This document shows, in pieces, positions 51,303-60,041 of a DNA stretch of 64,000 nt. The notes below the pieces were generated by a model, which was given only the letters and a program-made list of their open reading frames with translations, was not told where the DNA came from and did no database searches. The stretch is from Aquimarina mycalae (GTDB lineage Bacteria; Bacteroidota; Bacteroidia; Flavobacteriales; Flavobacteriaceae), in the NCBI RefSeq assembly GCF_029906345.1, contig NZ_JARYGY010000004.1, forward strand, positions 248,001 through 312,000, in the 5' to 3' direction. Position numbers and translations under genes: made by a program. Each line of letters starts with the position of its first letter. Positions within the stretch are counted from its first letter, which is position 1.

Positions 51303-52639
51303 TCACATCCCAAATCTAATCGAGATGCATCGTCATTATTGGGGAAACAATTTCCAGAATTAATTGATTCAGGTACATACCTATTTAGCTCAGGATCTCT
51401 TAAACTATTGGTAATAAAAGAAGTCATATTATCAATTTCCAGTTCTGTAAGATTTATTGTTCCAAATTGAGATGCTAAATTTTCTTCAGGTACTTCTGTA
51501 TTTTGTGGAACTCCATTATTTTTATAGGCTATCACATCTTTTATAGAAGTAAAAGTTCCTCCATGACCATAGAAACCATTATCTACTATATTATATAATG
51601 TAGGAGTTTTGAATTTATAATTATCTGCAGGATCATTAGTAAAGTTTCCTCTTCCTCTTTTAACGTTTTCAATATTTACATCGTATAAAAGTAATGCACC
51701 ACTAACATTATCAAAATCTCCCATACCAAAAGAATGGAAACCTTTATCGTTTAAAGCAGGACCTGTATGACACTCATAACATTTCCCATTTCCGAAGAAA
51801 GCAATAGCACCTTTTTTCTCTGTATCGGTCAACGCGTTAGTATCCCCTTTTAACCATTCTTGCCAAGGAGATTTATTGGCTAATAATGTTCTCTCATATG
51901 CTGCAATTGCCAAAGCCGCATTGTCTTTTGTATATCTTTCGTTTTCTGCAACATCTGGAAAAGCAGCATCAAAAAGACCTTTGTATCCAAAAGTATTTAC
52001 AAAGTCTTCATCAATTAATAATCTATGTACTTTTTGTCCTTTAATAGCTTGTACTTCGACCCCTTGAAACCCTAAGAAATTCTCCTGTATATTAGTCCAA
52101 CTGGCTTCTGTACCTGCATTAGTCCCTGTTCCTCCAAACTGTCCATTCCAGAGCATCACATCCTGATAAGCGACATTTAGTATTGTCGGTGATCGTAAAG
52201 GTTGAATATCTACAGAATCTCTATTTACCGTACTATTTACAATTCTCTCTTCTCCTCTTACTCCAAAACCTACTCCACATTCTCCAATTCCTTGCCTCAA
52301 TCCTGCACTAAATCCTGCTGCAGCTTGGTGACAAGAAGCACAAGAATAAGTAGCTTTCATCTCAGGAATTTTTGGGCTTCCTCCAGTTGCTGTCTCGTGC
52401 ATTAATAATTTACCCAAGGCAACTTTTTCTTTAGTAATTGGGTTTAGAGGATCTTGTGGAATACTTGTATAATCATCACTTTCTGGAAGTACAAAGAAAG
52501 TTGCCCCTTCACCATTAGATGCATTATCCAATGCAACTAATAATTGATCATCTAAACTAGAAGTTATAGGAATATAGTCATCCTTGGTACATGATGACAA
52601 AATAAGTGTAATGGCAGTTAGAATTGCTAATTTTTTCAT
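51299..52639 (-). CDS. Diheme cytochrome c peroxidase family lipoprotein
   Basis: The start is placed at ATG 52639 (MKKLAILTAITLILSSC), a lipoprotein signal; the frame opens at 52684. The mature part carries two haem c attachment sites, CASCH (about residue 97 of this form) and CYECH (about 280). TNDPADNYKFKTPTLYNI and GHGGTFTSIKDVIAYKNNG are typical of CcpA/MauG proteins. It would sit on the periplasmic or outer-membrane surface and reduce hydrogen peroxide or oxidise a partner protein. It is separate from the MbnH-like peroxidase encoded at 62193. No electron donor gene is adjacent. Confidence 0.88.
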   Translation of the reverse strand: MKKLAILTAITLILSSCTKDDYIPITSSLDDQLLVALDNASNGEGATFFVLPESDDYTSIPQDPLNPITKEKVALGKLLMHETATGGSPKIPEMKATYSCASCHQAAAGFSAGLRQGIGECGVGFGVRGEERIVNSTVNRDSVDIQPLRSPTILNVAYQDVMLWNGQFGGTGTNAGTEASWTNIQENFLGFQGVEVQAIKGQKVHRLLIDEDFVNTFGYKGLFDAAFPDVAENERYTKDNAALAIAAYERTLLANKSPWQEWLKGDTNALTDTEKKGAIAFFGNGKCYECHTGPALNDKGFHSFGMGDFDNVSGALLLYDVNIENVKRGRGNFTNDPADNYKFKTPTLYNIVDNGFYGHGGTFTSIKDVIAYKNNGVPQNTEVPEENLASQFGTINLTELEIDNMTSFITNSLRDPELNRYVPESINSGNCFPNNDDASRLDLGCD

Positions 52640-52763
52640 TTGGTATATGTTTCCCTTTTTAGATGAGTTTTTTGCTATCAACATTCTTAATAAAATGTTA
52701 AAGGCGCGAATTTAATAAAAAAGGTAATACCATAGACTATTTACTTTTTAAAAATAACGCTTA

Positions 52764-54041
52764 TTATTCTGAAGGTGTCATTTTTATAAAAGTATTACTA
52801 ATGATAAGACAAAAAATAGCAGGTAATAACCAAGCTAAACTATATTGACCAAATGGAATCAACTCCAAAATTGGTTGTACTTGCTCTTTAAACCCTATAG
52901 AAGCTAAAAAATCTGGCAAACTGAATATTATCGTTACAATAACAACCGCCCTAAACACAAATACTGGGGTAAATTTATCTGGCAAAACATTTAATAATAT
53001 TAAAACGATTGTGATTGGATAAATAAACATTAATGCAGGTATCGCAACTACAATTATATCATGCACATCTAATTGTCCCATAGTAACTCCCAGAATACAT
53101 CCAATAATAGCAGTAATAATATAAGCTTCTTGAGATTCTTTAAATATTCCTTTTATAAAATCTGCAGTTCCTGTCACAATTCCAACAGCTGTAGTAAAAC
53201 AGGCAAGAGAAACCAGTACACTTAAAAACGTGCTTCCCACACTTCCTAACGTCTTCAGACTAAGTCCAGATAACAACTCTGTACGACTAATTTCTTGTTC
53301 AAAATCTCCATTAAATAATGCTCCATTAAATATCAAACCAGCATATACTATAAAGAGTCCAATACCAGCAATAATTCCAGAATTTCTTATCAGCGATCGA
53401 TTTTCATCAAAGCTTTTCTTTCCTTTTAACTGAAGAGAAATTATAATTACTCCACCAACAACTACAGCCCCAATAGCATCAAATGTTTGATATCCTTCTA
53501 ATAACCCATCGATAACAGGGGTTTGAAAAACTGAAGCGTTCATAGGAGGATGTGCAGCAAATATTCCAATGAAAATAATACTAAGAATAACCACAAAAAT
53601 AATTGGTGTCAAAAACTTACCCAAGATGTTCAAAATCTTTGATCGATTCAATACAAAGAATAATACAATTGCAAAATATACACTACTGGTTAATAAAGAA
53701 CTTGTTCCAAAAAAAGGTTGAATTGCCATTTCATGAGTTACTGAGGCAGTTCTTGGCGAAGGCAATGTGATTGAAATTGCATATACTATAAAACAATATA
53801 TAAGACTAAACGTGGGAGACACTTTCTTTCCAAAATCTAACATAGTTCCTTGCAATCGAGCATGGGCAAAAATTCCAAGTAATGGAAGTACAACTGCAGA
53901 AATAACAAAACCTATTGTAACCCAAAACCACATATCTCCAGCCTTAAAACCTAGATTAGGAGGTAAAATCAAATTTCCAGCTCCAAAAAACATAGAGAAC
54001 AAAGCAAATCCCGTAATAAAAGTTTCTTTATTAAATCGCAT
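52764..54041 (-). CDS. brnQ: Branched-chain amino acid carrier (LIVCS family)
   Basis: This is a 425-residue inner-membrane protein with about 12 hydrophobic helices. The start KETFITGFALFSMFFGAGNLILPPNLG is diagnostic of the BrnQ/LIVCS family, Na+-coupled importers of Leu, Ile and Val. PSPRTASVTHEMAIQP in helix 3 is also conserved. It diverges from the alpha/beta hydrolase gene across a 70-bp gap. Confidence 0.92.
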   Translation of the reverse strand: MRFNKETFITGFALFSMFFGAGNLILPPNLGFKAGDMWFWVTIGFVISAVVLPLLGIFAHARLQGTMLDFGKKVSPTFSLIYCFIVYAISITLPSPRTASVTHEMAIQPFFGTSSLLTSSVYFAIVLFFVLNRSKILNILGKFLTPIIFVVILSIIFIGIFAAHPPMNASVFQTPVIDGLLEGYQTFDAIGAVVVGGVIIISLQLKGKKSFDENRSLIRNSGIIAGIGLFIVYAGLIFNGALFNGDFEQEISRTELLSGLSLKTLGSVGSTFLSVLVSLACFTTAVGIVTGTADFIKGIFKESQEAYIITAIIGCILGVTMGQLDVHDIIVVAIPALMFIYPITIVLILLNVLPDKFTPVFVFRAVVIVTIIFSLPDFLASIGFKEQVQPILELIPFGQYSLAWLLPAIFCLIISNTFIKMTPSE

Positions 54042-54111
54042 TTAGTTAGGTTTATATCGCTTAAACTAGCATTAGTATATTTATAAAAAAGTTGAAATAT
54101 AAAATTTCAAA

Positions 54112-54897
54112 ATGACATTAGCATATAAAGGCATTGAAATTAATTATCACATCTCAGGAAAAGGCACTCCTTTGGTTTTTTTACATGGCTTCTTAGAAAA
54201 CTCAACGATGTGGGATGATATAATTTCAGATTTTAAAGATAGTCACACATGTATCACAATTGATCTATTAGGTCATGGAAAAACAGATTGTCTTGGTTAT
54301 ATACATACCATGGATGATATGGCAAATGCAACTCATGCCGTTTTAGAAACTATCAACATCCAAAACCCCGTATTGATTGGTCATTCTATGGGTGGTTATG
54401 TGGCCTTAGCATATTTAAGCTTATTTCCAGAAATAGCTACAGGACTTGTATTATTAAATTCGACCTCATTTCCTGACAGTGAAGAAAGGAAAATAAATCG
54501 CAGTCGAGCAATTGATATCGTAAAGAAAAACCCTCATGCTTATACTAGTATGGCAATTGCTAATCTTTTTGCGGAAGAAAATCGCTCTAAATTCAGAAAT
54601 CAAATAGAAATTATAAAGAATGAAGCTGCAAAAACTCCTCTACAAGGAATAATAGCTGCTTTAGAAGGAATGAAAATTAGAAAAGATCATACAGACACTT
54701 TATTAAAATTTAATCACGCTAAGATCATTTTTTCTGGGGAGAAAGATCCTGTGATGTCGAACTCACAAAACATAGCAGAATCAAAACTTTGTAATACCGA
54801 ATTAATAACCTTTGATGGAGGTCATATGTCCTATCTTGAAAACAGCGATGATTTTAAAAAATCATTACATCATTTCACAAAAGCTTTAGTGGTTTAA
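54112..54897 (+). CDS. Alpha/beta hydrolase
   Basis: This is a 261-residue cytoplasmic alpha/beta hydrolase of the MenH/esterase type. It has an HGFLENSTMWDD oxyanion loop, IDLLGHGKTD, nucleophile elbow GHSMGGYVAL, acid in FSGEKDPVM and catalytic His in FDGGHMSYLEN. The substrate is unknown. The 213-bp gap that follows holds no obvious gene or terminator. Confidence 0.85.
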   Translation: MTLAYKGIEINYHISGKGTPLVFLHGFLENSTMWDDIISDFKDSHTCITIDLLGHGKTDCLGYIHTMDDMANATHAVLETINIQNPVLIGHSMGGYVALAYLSLFPEIATGLVLLNSTSFPDSEERKINRSRAIDIVKKNPHAYTSMAIANLFAEENRSKFRNQIEIIKNEAAKTPLQGIIAALEGMKIRKDHTDTLLKFNHAKIIFSGEKDPVMSNSQNIAESKLCNTELITFDGGHMSYLENSDDFKKSLHHFTKALVV

Positions 54898-55110
54898 TAT
54901 CTTATTTACAACCTTGATAAAAAAGGGTAGCACAGGCCATTTTTATGCCTTATTTTACCGATGAAATACATTTTTACGGGTCAAAATCACTATAAAATAC
55001 ACTTTTAAAGCAAAATTTGACAATTTTTCAAATTTTTTTCTTACAAAATGCTGTTAATAACTAAAAAAACATTATTATTGTATTGATAATGAAATTTTAA
55101 CCCCACAAAG

Positions 55111-55380
55111 ATGAAGAAAAATACCCCCCATTCGTCATTCTCCATATCAAAAATATATTGTGCCTTATTTGGCCATAATTATGTTACTTCTAAACAGGTT
55201 ACGCAGCATATAAAAGAATATACATGTTCTCATTGCCGTGAGCAAGCTACTACTAACAGCAGAGGTAGATTAGAAGTGATGACTCCGAAACTTAAAGAAA
55301 TTAATGATGCTTTAGCTTCTGTTCATGCTAAGAAAATTGCAAGAAACAAAAACAATATAAATCTACAGGCAGCGTCTTAA
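55111..55380 (+). CDS. Small CxxC protein, DUF1660-like
   Basis: The 89 residues include an N-terminal stretch IYCALFGHNYVTSKQV and a CSHC pair (YTCSHCREQATTNSRGRLE), resembling the CxFGH...CxxC zinc-ribbon-like arrangement of DUF1660. The C-terminal half is helical and basic. It is likely a small cytoplasmic zinc-binding protein of unknown function. It converges with thiL. Confidence 0.6.
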   Translation: MKKNTPHSSFSISKIYCALFGHNYVTSKQVTQHIKEYTCSHCREQATTNSRGRLEVMTPKLKEINDALASVHAKKIARNKNNINLQAAS

Positions 55381-55381
55381 A

Positions 55382-56449
55382 CTATTCTTTTATAGGATTC
55401 CAACCTTGAGCTTGTAACTGAATCTTTTCGTTTGCTCTAGTTACCAATCCTATTCCACTTTTTTCATCGGTCATATGACCTATTACGGTAAGATTAGGGT
55501 TTGCTTTTATCTTTGAAAAATCTTCCTGTTTAATCGTAAACAATAATTCATAATCTTCTCCACCACTAAGTGCAACTGTTGTACTGTTTAATTTAAACTC
55601 TTCACAAGTAGAAATCACAGCTGGATCTAATGGTATTTTTTCTTCATAGAGATTTACTCCCACTTTAGACTTCGTACATAAATGAATTACTTCAGAAGAT
55701 AATCCATCACTTATATCAATCATACTGGTAGGCTTTACTTCTAATGCCTTTAGAAGTTCTTGAATATCTTTTCTTGCCTCTGGTTTTAATTGACGTTCTA
55801 TTAAATATGAATACTGATCTAAATCTGGTTGAGAATTAGGGTTTGCCTTATAGACTTGTTTTTCTCTTTCTAATATCTGAAGTCCTAAATAAGCAGCTCC
55901 TAAATCCCCAGTAACTACCAGCAGATCATTTTCTCCTGCTCCATCACGATATACCAAATCTTCTTCATCTGCCTGACCCACAGCAGTAATGCTAATCATT
56001 AGACCTGTCGTAGAAGAAGTTGTATCTCCTCCAACCACATCTACATTGTATATTTTAGCTGCTGTTTGAATGCCTGCATACAGCTCTTCTAACGCTTCTA
56101 GTGGAAATCTATTAGAAACTGCAATAGATATTGTAATCTGTGTTGCGGTAGCATTCATTGCATATACATCAGAAAGATTTACCATTACCGCTTTATAACC
56201 TAAATGTTTTAACGGAACATACGATAAATCAAAATGAACTCCTTCTATTAGTAAATCCGTAGTCAATACGCATTTCTTGTTTTTAAAATCCAACACTGCA
56301 GCATCATCTCCAATTCCTCGTATAGTAGATTCCTGAGTGATTTCGAAATTTTTACTTAAGTGATCTATTAACCCAAATTCTCCTAATTCGGACAAGGATG
56401 TTCTTGATGTGTTTTTATCTTCAATCATACTTGCAAAGGTAGGAAACAA
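55382..56449 (-). CDS. thiL: Thiamine-phosphate kinase
   Basis: This 355-residue enzyme phosphorylates thiamine monophosphate to the diphosphate cofactor. Motifs include FGLIDHLS near the start, GIGDDAAVLDF, TTDLLIEGVHFDLSYVPLKHLGYKAVMVNLSD with the metal-binding Asp residues, VVGGDTTSS and SMIDISDGLSSEV, then GGEDYELLF. ATG 56425 (MIEDKNTSRT) is an alternative start near the family's usual N-terminus. It stands apart from other thi genes. Confidence 0.92.
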   Translation of the reverse strand: MFPTFASMIEDKNTSRTSLSELGEFGLIDHLSKNFEITQESTIRGIGDDAAVLDFKNKKCVLTTDLLIEGVHFDLSYVPLKHLGYKAVMVNLSDVYAMNATATQITISIAVSNRFPLEALEELYAGIQTAAKIYNVDVVGGDTTSSTTGLMISITAVGQADEEDLVYRDGAGENDLLVVTGDLGAAYLGLQILEREKQVYKANPNSQPDLDQYSYLIERQLKPEARKDIQELLKALEVKPTSMIDISDGLSSEVIHLCTKSKVGVNLYEEKIPLDPAVISTCEEFKLNSTTVALSGGEDYELLFTIKQEDFSKIKANPNLTVIGHMTDEKSGIGLVTRANEKIQLQAQGWNPIKE

Positions 56450-56469
56450 GGGGATTTCAATACATAAAA

Positions 56470-56493
56470 AATCCCGAAAAAAATTTCGGGATT
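56470..56493 (-). terminator. Terminator of the 56506-57024 lipoprotein gene
   Basis: A 10-bp stem AATCCCGAAA / TTTCGGGATT is followed by TTTTAT on the minus strand, 13 bp past the stop. Confidence 0.85.
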
Positions 56494-56505
56494 AATTTGT
56501 TAGCT

Positions 56506-57024
56506 CTAGATACATTCTCGTTCATAATCCGAAGCAGCAGCATCATCCATAACTTCTCCTTCTAAAAATGGAGTATCAGAAATTACCGTTAATTTATAAG
56601 TGCCATCAAAACCTGCACTTAGTCCCCAATCCCTAGCAACAGCTATATTATAAGTTTCATCCTCTGGTAACAGGATATTTCCTAATGAGACCTCTTCATT
56701 CTGGCCTGTACAACCGTAATGTGTAATTCCTCCATTGGTTAGTAAATTTGGGCCTCCTATTTCACCAAAATCGACATAAACATCCAATGAAACTACTGAA
56801 CTACCTGTAACTTCTTCAATACTTATTGAAATTCTTGAACCTGCTTTAAACTGAAATTTATATATATCTTGACAAGTTTCAGATAAGTTACAGCTCCATT
56901 CTCCTTCTTTTTCTATTAGCGTTACACCTGGGTTTACTACTGGTACATCATCATCTTTAGAACAACTAATGGATAATACTATCACTAATAACATCATTAC
57001 TCTTTTTAAAATCTGTGTTTTCAT
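56506..57024 (-). CDS. Hypothetical lipoprotein
   Basis: This is a 172-residue lipoprotein (signal ending LSISC, then SKDDDV). The mature part is a beta-sandwich-like domain with cysteines in WSCNLSETCQDI, HYGCTGQ and the terminal RECI, which could form disulphides. FQFKAGSRISISIEEVTGSSVVSLDVYV resembles pre-peptidase C-terminal-type domains, but this is weak. Monocistronic and divergent from the five-gene operon. Confidence 0.65.
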   Translation of the reverse strand: MKTQILKRVMMLLVIVLSISCSKDDDVPVVNPGVTLIEKEGEWSCNLSETCQDIYKFQFKAGSRISISIEEVTGSSVVSLDVYVDFGEIGGPNLLTNGGITHYGCTGQNEEVSLGNILLPEDETYNIAVARDWGLSAGFDGTYKLTVISDTPFLEGEVMDDAAASDYERECI

Positions 57025-57183
57025 TGGTATTATTTTTTAATATTCTTCAACCACATATAAACAATCTTCATTTTTTGTTACCCCTTTGCATTTATATTCT
57101 TAAAAAATTGAGCATAATAATGCCTGATTTTGGGAGTTCATGTATCTAACAACGATCTTAATAATATGTTATATAGTTGGCAT

Positions 57184-57191
57184 TATCTTTG
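57184..57191 (+). promoter_or_regulatory. Likely -7 box of the choice-of-anchor-B / MbnPH operon
   Basis: TATCTTTG matches TAnnTTTG, 65 bases before the ATG at 57257. A weaker TCAATTTG lies at 57243-57250. The rest of the 57025-57256 gap is AT-rich without other signals. Confidence 0.45.
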
Positions 57192-57256
57192 AGGATTTGT
57201 AGGGTATTCATACATTTAAATGTTTTATATATATACATTCACTCAATTTGCTCATC

Positions 57257-58537
57257 ATGAAGAAATATTTTATTTACATTATTTGCTTTTCAATCTTTAT
57301 TGGTTTCTATAACTGTAGTAACGATGATAGTAGTCAACCTATAGTAGTAACCCCTATTGGAAGTGGTGGTGGAGACGACGACGGTGGTGATGATGGAGAT
57401 AATAGTAGTAATGCGTGTGTAAATGGAATTGCAGGTGGTATATACCCTTGTAATCGTTATGATTTAGTTTCCAAAATATCTCTCAACACTATGGGAGCTA
57501 GTGCTGGAAATGATAGCTGGGGATGGACAGATCCTTCCGACAATAAAGAATACGCTATTATAGGACTTAATAACGGTACCGCTTTTATAGATATTTCTAC
57601 TCCAGAAAATCCTGTGTACCTTGGTAAAATACCAACTGCAACAGTAAATAGTTCTTGGAGAGATGTAAAGGTGTATCAAAACCACGCTTTTATCGTAAGT
57701 GAAGCCTCAAATCATGGAATGCAAGTTTTTGATCTTACCAGATTAAGAAATGTAACCAATCCTCCTCAAACGTTTACAGCAGATACTAGATATACTGGTT
57801 TTGGTAATGCGCATAATATTGTAATTAATGAAGATACTGGCTTCGCATATGCAGTTGGTACTTCTACATTTGGTGGTGGCCCACATTTTGTAAACATTCA
57901 AAATCCTATCAGTCCAGTAGCGGCTGGAGGATTTGTCTCTAGTGGTGGGGATGCATATAGCCATGATGCTCAAGTAGTAACCTATACTGGTCCTGATACT
58001 GATTATACAGGAAGAGAAATATTAATAGGTAGTAATCAAATAGAAATTGTAATCGCAGATATCACAGATAAGGATAATCCTCAAACTATTTCTACAATTA
58101 GTTATTCTAATGTAGGATACACCCATCAAGGTTGGTTTACCGAAGATCAGCGATTTTTCTTATTAGGTGATGAACTTGATGAACAACAAGTTGGCTTTAA
58201 CACTAGAACAATTGTTTTTGACCTTGAAGACTTAGATAGTCCAAAATTTCATATGAACTACAGTGGCCCTACTCCTGCGATCGATCATAATGGATATATA
58301 AAGGGGAATAAATTTTACTTGGCTAACTATAGAGCTGGTTTAAGAATAATTGATATCTCTAACATTTCGAATAGAAGCATGTCTGAAATTGGTTTTTTTG
58401 ATACATTACCTTCAAATAATGGAGCAGGTTTCAATGGTGTATGGAATGTATATCCATATTTCGAAAGTGGTAATATCGTTATCAGTGATATTGAATCTGG
58501 GTTTTTGCTTGTAAAAGAAAGTTTTTCTACAAACTAA
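57257..58537 (+). CDS. Choice-of-anchor-B lipoprotein (LVIVD beta-propeller)
   Basis: The start is placed at ATG 57257 (MKKYFIYIICFSIF), as the frame's first codon is a TTG. The lipobox is FYNC followed by SNDDSS and a Gly/Asp-rich linker (SGGGDDDGGDDGDN) that spaces it from the membrane. The body (about 75-425) has LVIVD-type repeats (AFIDISTPENPVYLGKIP, VIADITDKDNPQTISTI, RIIDISNISNRS) typical of choice-of-anchor-B proteins. This is a surface propeller of unknown ligand. It is a close paralogue of the next gene product but keeps a lipid anchor. Confidence 0.85.
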   Translation: MKKYFIYIICFSIFIGFYNCSNDDSSQPIVVTPIGSGGGDDDGGDDGDNSSNACVNGIAGGIYPCNRYDLVSKISLNTMGASAGNDSWGWTDPSDNKEYAIIGLNNGTAFIDISTPENPVYLGKIPTATVNSSWRDVKVYQNHAFIVSEASNHGMQVFDLTRLRNVTNPPQTFTADTRYTGFGNAHNIVINEDTGFAYAVGTSTFGGGPHFVNIQNPISPVAAGGFVSSGGDAYSHDAQVVTYTGPDTDYTGREILIGSNQIEIVIADITDKDNPQTISTISYSNVGYTHQGWFTEDQRFFLLGDELDEQQVGFNTRTIVFDLEDLDSPKFHMNYSGPTPAIDHNGYIKGNKFYLANYRAGLRIIDISNISNRSMSEIGFFDTLPSNNGAGFNGVWNVYPYFESGNIVISDIESGFLLVKESFSTN

Positions 58538-58601
58538 GAAAAATAAAAAGCATTAGTATGCTATAAAAGTTAATTTCATTTCACTCTTAAAACCCAGACA
58601 A

Positions 58602-60038
58602 ATGAGAAAACTATTTTTATTAATCTTAATAATACTATCGTCGCAGATTCAATCTCAAACAATATGTGATAATGGTTCTGCAAATTCATTTCCTTGTAAT
58701 GATTATGATCTTATGTCTCAAATTTCCTTAGCAACTATGAATGCCTCCGATGGAAATGATAGTTGGGGATGGACAGATACCTCAACAGGAAAAGAATATG
58801 CTATAATTGGACTTGATAACGGAACTGCCTTTATTGACATTTCTGATCCTGTTAATCCTATCTACTTAGGAAAATTACCTTCTCCTACACCTCCTACATC
58901 GTGGAGAGATATTAAAGTGTATCAAAATCACGCATATGTAGTCTCTGATATTTTTCCTGGAGATCACAATCATGGAATGCAGGTTTTTGATCTTACCAAA
59001 TTAAGATCTGTAACGAATCCACCTCAAACATTTGCAGAAGATGGAAGATATACGGGTTTTGGAAAAGCTCATAATATTGTGATTAATGAAGATACAGGAT
59101 TTGCCTATGCGGTTGGAACCTTGACTTTTAGTGGAGGGCCTCATTTTATAAACCTGCAAGACCCTAAAAACCCTGTTGCTGCAGGTGGTTTTGTGTCTTC
59201 TGGAGGAGACCCTTATTCTCATGATGCTCAGGTGGTTACATACAATGGACCTGATACCGATCATATCGGAAAAGAAATTCTTATAGGAAGTAATCAACTC
59301 GAAATTGTAATTGCAGATATTACCAATAAAGCAAACCCCATAACATTATCTACTATTAATTATTCTGATATAGGATATACTCATCAAGGATGGTTTACTG
59401 AAGATCATCGCTATTTTTTATTAGGAGATGAGTTTGATGAAAGTAACGTTGGATTTGATACCAGAACAATTATTTTCGATTTTGAAGATTTAGATAATCC
59501 AAAATTTCATATGAACTATACTGGTCCAACTCCAGCAATAGATCATAATGGATATGTTAAAGGAAATAAGTTCTTTCTTGCCAATTATAGAGCTGGTTTA
59601 CGGGTAATTGACATTGCAGATATTGCGAATAAAAATATCTTTGAGATTGGTTCTTTTGATAGTTTCCCATCCAACAATAATGCTGGTTTTAATGGAGCCT
59701 GGAGTGTATATCCATATTTCGATAGTGGAAATATCGTAATCAGTGATATTGAATCGGGGTTTTTACTTGTTAGACAAAGTAATACATTAAGTATAAACGA
59801 TTTTTCAAACAAATCTAATTTTGCTATGTATCCAAACCCTACAAAATCTGGAGTGACAATTGATAAAGGAAATACTTCTCAATTAGAAAAAATAGAGATT
59901 TATAATATACTAGGCGAAAAAATGAAGGAGGTCACTGAATTTAATGATTCTGAAAAAATAAATCTAACACTAAACTATGCTCCTGGAATCTATTTGGTAA
60001 GAATAAACAATTCAACCAAAAAATTAATTATCAATTAG
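58602..60038 (+). CDS. Choice-of-anchor-B protein with type IX secretion signal
   Basis: This 478-residue paralogue of the upstream protein shares the same LVIVD propeller (SWGWTDTSTGKEYAIIGLDN, AFIDISDPVNPIYLGKLP and so on). Its N-terminus is a normal cleavable signal (SQIQSQT) instead of a lipobox. It adds a C-terminal ~75-residue T9SS sorting domain (FAMYPNPTKSGVTID...IYNILGEKMKE...YLVRINNSTKKLIIN). It should be exported across the outer membrane and attached or released there, so the pair differs in anchoring only. The gap to the first gene is 64 bp. Confidence 0.88.
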   Translation: MRKLFLLILIILSSQIQSQTICDNGSANSFPCNDYDLMSQISLATMNASDGNDSWGWTDTSTGKEYAIIGLDNGTAFIDISDPVNPIYLGKLPSPTPPTSWRDIKVYQNHAYVVSDIFPGDHNHGMQVFDLTKLRSVTNPPQTFAEDGRYTGFGKAHNIVINEDTGFAYAVGTLTFSGGPHFINLQDPKNPVAAGGFVSSGGDPYSHDAQVVTYNGPDTDHIGKEILIGSNQLEIVIADITNKANPITLSTINYSDIGYTHQGWFTEDHRYFLLGDEFDESNVGFDTRTIIFDFEDLDNPKFHMNYTGPTPAIDHNGYVKGNKFFLANYRAGLRVIDIADIANKNIFEIGSFDSFPSNNNAGFNGAWSVYPYFDSGNIVISDIESGFLLVRQSNTLSINDFSNKSNFAMYPNPTKSGVTIDKGNTSQLEKIEIYNILGEKMKEVTEFNDSEKINLTLNYAPGIYLVRINNSTKKLIIN

Positions 60039-60041
60039 AAC

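Noticed and set aside
55111..55380. Prophage remnant suggested by the DUF1660-like protein
   Set aside because: No integrase, attachment-site repeat or other phage gene nearby; the flanking genes are housekeeping.
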